DNA of 10,378 nucleotides, taken from JAJNBD01 sp964471475. Lineage in GTDB: Bacteria > Pseudomonadota > Gammaproteobacteria > CAISUE01. The stretch is taken from contig CAYYFQ010000039.1 of the NCBI GenBank assembly GCA_964471475.1, positions 1 to 10,378 of the forward strand, in the 5' to 3' direction. Below the pieces are notes generated by a model. It was not told where the DNA came from. It saw only the letters and a list, made by a program, of their open reading frames with translations, and did not search any database. Made by a program: the position numbers and the translations under genes. Positions 5,628 to 10,378 of the stretch are shown here, piece after piece (the stretch's first letter is position 1; the number at the start of each line of letters is the position of its first letter).

Positions 5628-7639
5628 GAGGAAAGTGTCTTGGGAATAGTTAAATTCGACAAAGCTTGAAAATAATCAAGTATCGGCATATCCGTATTTA
5701 ATTGTAAACTAAATGGAGAAAGATTGTTATATAAAATATAAGTTTGAGGATCTTGAGTGCGCTGATAATGAAAATTTTGCAATAACCGTAACCACGCCCA
5801 ATCGCCAGTAAAAAACTGTGAGCGAACGCCTCCATTGGTAAAAGTAACGACTAAACTTGCCGGAAACCCAGGTTGCGTAGCTTGCCACGAAAAAGTATCT
5901 GCACTTAATATACCTGGCTTTAAAAGAATTTTCTTACCTGCCAATTCCAGCGCGATCATCTTAATCGTCGGCCCAAATTGATTCGGATACCACACCATGT
6001 TAAAGTGGGAGCCACTATTTAACTCCTTACTCAATAACTGCGCCGCATTCAAAGTATTTTGCAACGCACTTTTATTCGAAAGCAAATTTTGTATAGTACT
6101 GGCTTGTAAATATTTATGTGAAAAATTAGCAACGATGCCATTCGCTCCATAAAACATATTAAAATCATTCCATCGAATATCTGTTTTAGCAAAAGCATTT
6201 AAAGGATAGCGTCCCGCTAAATTCGTTTGGTAAAAAGACACCACTGTCGCTTGCCACTGTTTATTGACATAACGAATCGCATTATGATTAATGAGCTCAC
6301 TTAAATGATCCGACTTCACAAATAAAGTCTGTAAGGATTTTGGCAAATAAGCCATTTCGTAATCAATAAAATTCGCTTTATTTTCTTCTACATAAGTACT
6401 ATCTAAAAGATGATACGCCAACTCTGGGCGCCCGTTCAAAACGGAGGCTACATGCCACCACAAAACAAAATAAATAAACACGATTAGCCAGAAAAACCCC
6501 AAAGCACTCAAGCCTAGGATTTTTTTAAAGCTTTTAGGAGTTTTTATAGAGGGACTTGGCTTAGCAAAAAGCTTTACTCCGCTAGGTGCTTGATGACTTT
6601 TTAAATACTGAAAAATTCCACGAATAAAAAATGGACGCTCTTTGAGCGACACAAGTGCGGTGGAATCGCTTGAGCGCTTTACCTCAAACCAATTATTTTT
6701 TTTCAAAAGTAACCAATCTTGTGTTTCTCCCCGTTGCAACGCACTACTAAAAAAACAAGCTTGCCATCGAATGCTAGGAATGGCTTGATGCAAAAGATAA
6801 AATGGTGCCATATATTTTAAAAAGGCTTTTCCCACCGCTTCAAACTGTTTGGGAAATTCTGCAATTAACAAACGACGCGACAAAATTAATTCGCTTTGGC
6901 AACGCCATAGCATTCTTCTTTGCAAGCGTTTTAATAACTGCACAAATTGTACTTGAGCCGATTTCAACCAATGTTCTTTGGCATGAATAGCAAATCCAAA
7001 ATATTGTTGTCTTTCTTCAAAACTTAAGTCGCTAAAAAATTCATTAAAGCCTGGGAGTCGGTCTAATTCCGTCAACACGCAAATCACATTAATTTGGCTT
7101 TGTGGTAAATTTAAAAATAACACTTGTAAAGAGTGCCAAAACTCATCATACGCAACCTGCGGATTTTTTTCGATCTGAAAAAGTTTATCAACACTGATGG
7201 TGAAAAGCACTTGATCCACTCGCTCTAATAATTTAGCACGTCGCCAACACAAAATTAATTGTTCTAAATAAGGAATTTGTTTTTTTGATTCGTTAATTAA
7301 AAAATATTGGGGTATTTCGATAAAAACGGCTTGGTAAGTTACATAAAAAAGAGGTAAGCTATGAGCTTTCATGGGTTGATAGGTGGAGTTTAAGGGCACA
7401 TCTACCACCACTTCAGCTTGGCTTGCTTGCATCAATGCGGTCTTTCCTGATTTAGCTGTCCCCACTATTAAACAGACGGGCAACGCATCGGCTTTGCGCC
7501 CATTTGGCAATGCAACTTTTTTCAACGCGTCAATACTAAACCATAGCGCATGAAAAAGTGCTTTAGCCAAATGATGGTGCGTGTAGCGTTGACTCAAACG
7601 ATGAATAAAATTATTTTTTAACCAACTCACCCTTATCAC
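5624..7639 (-). CDS. icmF: IcmF-family inner membrane protein, shortened
   Basis: IcmF/TssM family, an inner-membrane partner of DotU that stabilises the Dot/Icm type IVB system in Legionella (or the core of type VI systems). A GTPase-like cytosolic domain comes first: GTAKSGKT P-loop at 60-67, then TELDRLPGFNEFFSDLSFEER (190-210), the family's nucleotide-binding and helical signature. FFSSALQRGE (296-305) and a hydrophobic segment at 373-398 (single transmembrane helix) follow. RYPLNAF...FNMFYGANGIVANF (477-506) and GDWAWLRLL (612-620) are conserved C-terminal motifs. At 671 residues it is well short of the usual 970-1200. There are no N-terminal transmembrane helices, and only about 78 residues separate the helix from RYPLNAF, where several hundred are normal. 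The start is GTG at 7637-7639, overlapping the dotU stop by 4 bases; the ribosome binding site is weak, so coupling is likely. No frameshift is visible. Confidence 0.87.
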   Translation of the reverse strand: MIRVSWLKNNFIHRLSQRYTHHHLAKALFHALWFSIDALKKVALPNGRKADALPVCLIVGTAKSGKTALMQASQAEVVVDVPLNSTYQPMKAHSLPLFYVTYQAVFIEIPQYFLINESKKQIPYLEQLILCWRRAKLLERVDQVLFTISVDKLFQIEKNPQVAYDEFWHSLQVLFLNLPQSQINVICVLTELDRLPGFNEFFSDLSFEERQQYFGFAIHAKEHWLKSAQVQFVQLLKRLQRRMLWRCQSELILSRRLLIAEFPKQFEAVGKAFLKYMAPFYLLHQAIPSIRWQACFFSSALQRGETQDWLLLKKNNWFEVKRSSDSTALVSLKERPFFIRGIFQYLKSHQAPSGVKLFAKPSPSIKTPKSFKKILGLSALGFFWLIVFIYFVLWWHVASVLNGRPELAYHLLDSTYVEENKANFIDYEMAYLPKSLQTLFVKSDHLSELINHNAIRYVNKQWQATVVSFYQTNLAGRYPLNAFAKTDIRWNDFNMFYGANGIVANFSHKYLQASTIQNLLSNKSALQNTLNAAQLLSKELNSGSHFNMVWYPNQFGPTIKMIALELAGKKILLKPGILSADTFSWQATQPGFPASLVVTFTNGGVRSQFFTGDWAWLRLLQNFHYQRTQDPQTYILYNNLSPFSLQLNTDMPILDYFQALSNLTIPKTLSS

Positions 7640-8280
7640 CTAAACGTAGCCGTTTTCGCATGAATAAAAAGACTCTTCCGCAGCTCATCATAATACCAAT
7701 TCAATTGGTGATACACAGCACTCATCAGTTGATTAATCAATAAATGTCCCGCGTCCATTTGCCGATACTTTCCTTGAAATCCATACACCAAGCTCATATA
7801 AGCCAGCTCTAATAAAGGTAAATTCACACTCGGCTCTTTTTGCAAACGTGCTAACAAAGTAAAAAATTTTTCATCTGCGGAAGTCTCTTGAAAAAAATGA
7901 TATAAAAGTGCATGAGCTTTCCAAAAGCCATGTCCTTTCAGCCATTCAAACTCCAACGACTCATCTACTAATGCACACAAAAAATATTTAGCTATCATAA
8001 TTTGCTCTGCGCGAATATTTTTTTTCTGCAAAGATTTTTCAAAAACTTGCATTTCTTGAATCAATTTTTTTTGTAATTTGCTGGGATCTAAATCAGGTGT
8101 TAAAAAAGGAGCACGGCTTGCCACTAAAATCAATGGCATACTTGCCTCCCAAAAAAGATAACTGAGGTGCTTAGGGGAAAAATTTGCTTCATGGTTGAGG
8201 TCGATAACTTGCGAAGGATGACGAGACTCTTCAAACTTGCTATCACGTGAAGATGATGGATTGAGCATAATTTGATGCAT
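7636..8280 (-). CDS. dotU: DotU/IcmH-family protein without C-terminal anchor
   Basis: DotU (IcmH in Legionella, TssL in type VI systems) binds IcmF in the inner membrane and stabilises the secretion apparatus. The 214-residue protein carries the family core: a helix with PLILVASRAP (49-58), FEKSL (80-84), CALVDESLEFEW (102-113), FWKAHALLYHFFQE (119-132) and LLELAYMSLVYGFQGKYR (156-173). Known DotU proteins are about 260 residues and end in a transmembrane helix. This one stops at ...SLFIHAKTATFR with no hydrophobic anchor, and the next gene starts inside its stop codon. No OmpA or peptidoglycan-binding domain is present. ATG 8280 is supported by a near-perfect AGGAGG (8288-8293 on the complement) 7 bases upstream. 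The DotU-IcmF order agrees with the family, but no other dot/icm or tss gene is in the window. Confidence 0.88.
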   Translation of the reverse strand: MHQIMLNPSSSRDSKFEESRHPSQVIDLNHEANFSPKHLSYLFWEASMPLILVASRAPFLTPDLDPSKLQKKLIQEMQVFEKSLQKKNIRAEQIMIAKYFLCALVDESLEFEWLKGHGFWKAHALLYHFFQETSADEKFFTLLARLQKEPSVNLPLLELAYMSLVYGFQGKYRQMDAGHLLINQLMSAVYHQLNWYYDELRKSLFIHAKTATFR

Positions 8281-8287
8281 TTATATA

Positions 8288-8293
8288 CCTCCT
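8288..8293 (-). promoter_or_regulatory. Strong ribosome binding site of dotU
   Basis: AGGAGG on the minus strand, 7 bases before the dotU ATG, in the 29-base gap after the flippase stop codon. It is stronger than the sites of icmF and pgl, which suggests that DotU translation starts independently and then feeds icmF and mrp by coupling. Confidence 0.7.
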
Positions 8294-8309
8294 TAAAAAA
8301 GCGAGCTCT

Positions 8310-9638
8310 CTAGAAAAAAAGAAACGGTTTTATATGCAAAATTTGCTTTAATTTAATTGCATAAATGAACGCGATGCCCACTTCGACCAATAAAATTTCA
8401 ATGGCGCCACCTATGATTCCCCAATATTTACAAAGTGGAATCCCGGCTAAGACAATAAAAAAACTGCAAATCAAAGTCAGCTTCATTAATATTTTATCGT
8501 CCAGCGTATATTCTAACAGTGGTGTACTCATCCCGATAGCAAGCCCCAAAAGACTCCCTCCACACAAAATGAGTAAAGTCGAATAACCTTGCACATAATC
8601 AGCACCAAACCAAGATAAGAATACTTTCCCAAAACTAAGCAATAGAATGAAAATAATGGCTCCAACCCCTAACATAGTAGCATTACCCATATTGTTTAAG
8701 ATTTGTAAGCGAGCCGTATCCTTAGCGACCATAATGGGTTCAATCAAAGGATTAAACACGGCAGCGCATGCGCTATAAGTTAACCACATTGCAGAAAAGA
8801 AAACCATACAAACCGAAAAAATACCGACCTCTGCTGAAGAATGGCCGGTGAGTTTTAAAGTAATATTTACAATCGAACTTTCTCCGTCGTAAATGAGCAT
8901 CCCTAAAATTAATTGAACACCCACTAAAAACCAAGTTTTATTAAAAAATTGTGGGGAAATTTTAAATACCTCCCAAGGAATGACACGATAGAGGCTCATT
9001 AATTGCACAAAAATCACCAACAAAAGATTTGCGATCAAAAAAATCCACATCATCTCATTTAAGGTAATGGATTGATGGTGAATATAATGAACCATCTCAA
9101 TGGCGCCGATTAAAAAAACAGGGGGTAAAACATGAAGCGTTAGTAAAGAATAGAAGCCTTGATTTCGGCTACGCAATAACATTCCTAATAAGTTAACTAA
9201 CGCACTAAAAGGAATCATCCATAAGTATTGCCAGATAAGATGTGCCCCTGAGTGATACCTCCTTACCCACACGGCTATAGCAACTCCTAAAATACATACA
9301 CAGACCATCATCCACCACCACCAACGCGCATAATAAATAAAAATCCCATGCAAAAGCTCTGATTTTTTTTGTGTAAAATAATCAGGAATAAATTTAATGC
9401 TGGCTTGATCGTTCCCTAGTAAAAAAATGATCCCTACAAAAAAAATAGTATTGGTAATGAGATTATAATCGCCATAATCCGACGTCGTTAAATTATGCGT
9501 GAACACCATGTTCATTATAAATTGCAAAAAATAGCCGATGACCAACAAACCTAAGCCGAGAAAAATAGCTTTGATCAAATGCAGCATTTTTGGATATTGT
9601 TCTAATTCAACAATAATTTTAAGACGGCGGAAATGCAT
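8310..9638 (-). CDS. Polysaccharide flippase-like membrane protein (MOP superfamily)
   Basis: A 442-residue polytopic inner-membrane protein with about twelve hydrophobic segments (roughly 22-45, 60-76, 105-125, 134-153, 166-184, 197-217, 234-252, 270-294, 321-339, 352-373, 383-402 and 408-428). The N-terminal LQFIMNMVFTHNLTTSDYGDYNL matches the start of Wzx/RfbX-type polysaccharide flippases, where a membrane helix is followed by an L-x-x-x-DYG-like segment. Such proteins move lipid-linked sugars across the membrane. The substrate cannot be told: no glycosyltransferase or polymerase gene is nearby. ATG 9638 follows an AAGGA site with a short spacer, 11 bases after the vapC stop. A run of four Trp (106-109) is unusual. 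A later start at Met18 is possible, since the first 17 residues are polar. Multidrug MATE transport is a less likely alternative. Confidence 0.83.
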   Translation of the reverse strand: MHFRRLKIIVELEQYPKMLHLIKAIFLGLGLLVIGYFLQFIMNMVFTHNLTTSDYGDYNLITNTIFFVGIIFLLGNDQASIKFIPDYFTQKKSELLHGIFIYYARWWWWMMVCVCILGVAIAVWVRRYHSGAHLIWQYLWMIPFSALVNLLGMLLRSRNQGFYSLLTLHVLPPVFLIGAIEMVHYIHHQSITLNEMMWIFLIANLLLVIFVQLMSLYRVIPWEVFKISPQFFNKTWFLVGVQLILGMLIYDGESSIVNITLKLTGHSSAEVGIFSVCMVFFSAMWLTYSACAAVFNPLIEPIMVAKDTARLQILNNMGNATMLGVGAIIFILLLSFGKVFLSWFGADYVQGYSTLLILCGGSLLGLAIGMSTPLLEYTLDDKILMKLTLICSFFIVLAGIPLCKYWGIIGGAIEILLVEVGIAFIYAIKLKQILHIKPFLFF

Positions 9639-9649
9639 AGGGGTCCTTA

Positions 9650-10018
9650 TTAAATTTTATAAGGGATATGAACAAAATCATATTGACGAGGAGAGAAATC
9701 TTTAGTATTTCTAGTAACTAAAATTAATCCATGGTTGATTGCCAAAGCTGCTTGCATGGCATCGGGTAGTTTCCACCGATGTTCACGCCGAAGAGCCGAA
9801 GATAGATCAGCATCCTTAGGGGTGAAAACTAAATTAACAAATCCATTCAGCAGTAGTTTAACGGTTTTCTCTGTTTTTGAGGTAGCTCCAACAAGAACTT
9901 CTGCACGCGTAATTGGTGATAAACAACTCGCTGAATAAAACTTGCTAATCCATTTGGTTGCTGCTGAAATATGGTTTAGATGATCAATCAAAATGACAGA
10001 ATCAAGTAAAAACTTCAT
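9650..10018 (-). CDS. vapC: PIN-domain toxin ribonuclease, VapC family
   Basis: VapC toxins are Mg2+-dependent PIN-fold ribonucleases that block translation, often by cutting tRNA or rRNA. The 122-residue protein has the expected acidic residues: Asp6 in FLLDSVILID (3-12), Glu40 in ITRAEVLVGA, Asp86 in LPDAMQAALA, and Asp107 in LILVTRNTKDF (98-108). The first motif reads DSVILID instead of the commoner DTNVLID; the Asp is retained, so activity is plausible. ATG 10018 is chosen because it begins the PIN fold and overlaps the antitoxin stop by 4 bases (ATGA). A longer in-frame reading back to 10186 would lie over the antitoxin gene and adds sequence unlike any PIN domain. The target RNA is unknown. 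The flippase starts 11 bases downstream. Confidence 0.88.
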   Translation of the reverse strand: MKFLLDSVILIDHLNHISAATKWISKFYSASCLSPITRAEVLVGATSKTEKTVKLLLNGFVNLVFTPKDADLSSALRREHRWKLPDAMQAALAINHGLILVTRNTKDFSPRQYDFVHIPYKI

Positions 10019-10254
10019 TGATCCCATTCCGCGCGTAGTTTTTTTTGATATACCAGAGCATCTCCATGCTTCCAAATACCCGCGGTATTTTGAAGTAATT
10101 GCAGCATATTGGGCTGCGCGCGCTCTTCCACAATTTTTCGATAATAATGGACTGCCTCTCTTACAATTTCTGTCATGGGTACACAAGCACTCTTTGCTTG
10201 ATTATCAAGCCAAGCTTTATCGGCTGGCTCAAAACTCACCACGGTTCTTAGCAT
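10015..10254 (-). CDS. vapB: Ribbon-helix-helix antitoxin, VapB family
   Basis: A 79-residue antitoxin. The N-terminal part, RTVVSFEPADKAWLDNQAKSACVPMTEIVREAVHYY, has the CopG/ribbon-helix-helix pattern: a short beta strand (3-8) that would enter the DNA major groove as a dimer, then two helices. The C-terminal tail, LLQNTAGIWKHGDALVYQKKLRAEWD (52-78), is the expected toxin-binding region. ATG 10252-10254 is preceded by GAGGTG at a normal distance; an upstream in-frame start at 10332 would place the promoter and operator inside the gene. It neutralises the PIN toxin encoded next to it and should repress its own promoter through the inverted repeat at 10264-10290. Confidence 0.87.
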   Translation of the reverse strand: MLRTVVSFEPADKAWLDNQAKSACVPMTEIVREAVHYYRKIVEERAQPNMLQLLQNTAGIWKHGDALVYQKKLRAEWDQ

Positions 10255-10263
10255 AGTCACCTC

Positions 10264-10290
10264 GATATCATTTTTATTAGTAATGATATC
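10264..10290. promoter_or_regulatory. Inverted-repeat operator of the toxin-antitoxin operon
   Basis: GATATCATT (10264-10272) and AATGATATC (10282-10290) are perfect 9-base inverted arms separated by 9 bases. One arm contains the -10 box and the other lies over the start of transcription, just before the ribosome binding site. Ribbon-helix-helix antitoxins commonly bind such repeats to autoregulate, so this is the most likely VapB-VapC binding site. Confidence 0.7.
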
Positions 10291-10311
10291 ATGTGAAAAC
10301 GATAGTTTCAA
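10283..10311 (-). promoter_or_regulatory. Promoter of vapBC
   Basis: Read on the minus strand, TTGAAA (10306-10311) is followed after exactly 17 bases by TATCAT (10283-10288), with TG one base before it. Both boxes are close to the sigma-70 consensus and the extended -10 adds strength. Transcription should begin near 10276, about 22 bases before the antitoxin ATG. It may also serve the genes downstream to mrp, because no gap over 29 bases and no terminator separates them. Confidence 0.7.
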
Positions 10312-10378
10312 ATCCAATATTCTCTGAGGCATCCCTAAAATTATAATACCTTATGATGTCAGCAAAGGCTGCTTAGTA

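Noticed and set aside
5624..8280. Type VI secretion locus
   Set aside because: DotU and IcmF homologues occur in type VI systems, but no tss, hcp, vgrG or clpV gene is present, and DotU has no peptidoglycan-binding extension; a Dot/Icm origin is the simpler reading, although not proven.
10019..10186. Upstream extension of the PIN toxin by 56 residues
   Set aside because: It overlaps the antitoxin gene almost completely and has no PIN-like sequence; ATG 10018 overlaps the antitoxin stop as is usual in such pairs.
9993..10256. 87-codon plus-strand frame
   Set aside because: It is the complement of vapB/vapC, which have clear family motifs.
10255..10332. Upstream extension of the antitoxin by 26 residues
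   Set aside because: It would contain the promoter and operator; the ribosome binding site precedes ATG 10254.

Overview
The window looks like chromosome from a low-GC gammaproteobacterium, most plausibly a Legionellales member (Legionella, Coxiella or Rickettsiella-like). The basis is a DotU/IcmF pair of the kind used by Dot/Icm (type IVB) secretion systems, an E. coli-type Mrp, and A+T-rich coding sequence. This placement rests on gene content and protein style only.

Layout. Positions 1-568 hold one small uncertain ORF (135-317, +) with a strong ribosome binding site, then a hairpin-rich repeat-like stretch (about 360-500). Positions 569-3789 (-) are a tight operon gnd-zwf-pgl, the whole oxidative pentose phosphate branch from glucose-6-phosphate to ribulose-5-phosphate. 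The genes overlap or nearly touch, and the zwf ribosome binding site lies inside the last gnd codons. Positions 3790-4047 are a divergent control region. It has a promoter for the gnd operon and, pointing the other way, an extended -10 promoter that would drive a GC-rich RNA able to fold into a long rod (about 3884-4016). That RNA reads into a small exported cysteine-containing protein of unknown function (4048-4467, +).

Positions 4554-10254 (-) form one uninterrupted run of six genes in the order vapB-vapC-flippase-dotU-icmF-mrp. vapB/vapC, dotU/icmF and icmF/mrp overlap by 4 bases. The other gaps are 11 and 29 bases. A strong promoter with a perfect inverted repeat over its -10 box precedes vapB, as expected for an autoregulated toxin-antitoxin operon. 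Transcription from it could continue into the downstream genes.

Most notable points. IcmF is short (671 aa): it lacks the usual N-terminal membrane segments and most of the periplasmic region between the membrane helix and the conserved C-terminal part. DotU ends before its usual C-terminal membrane anchor. The structured leader RNA upstream of the exported protein is not one I recognise. No rRNA, tRNA, CRISPR array, transposase or complete insertion sequence was found.
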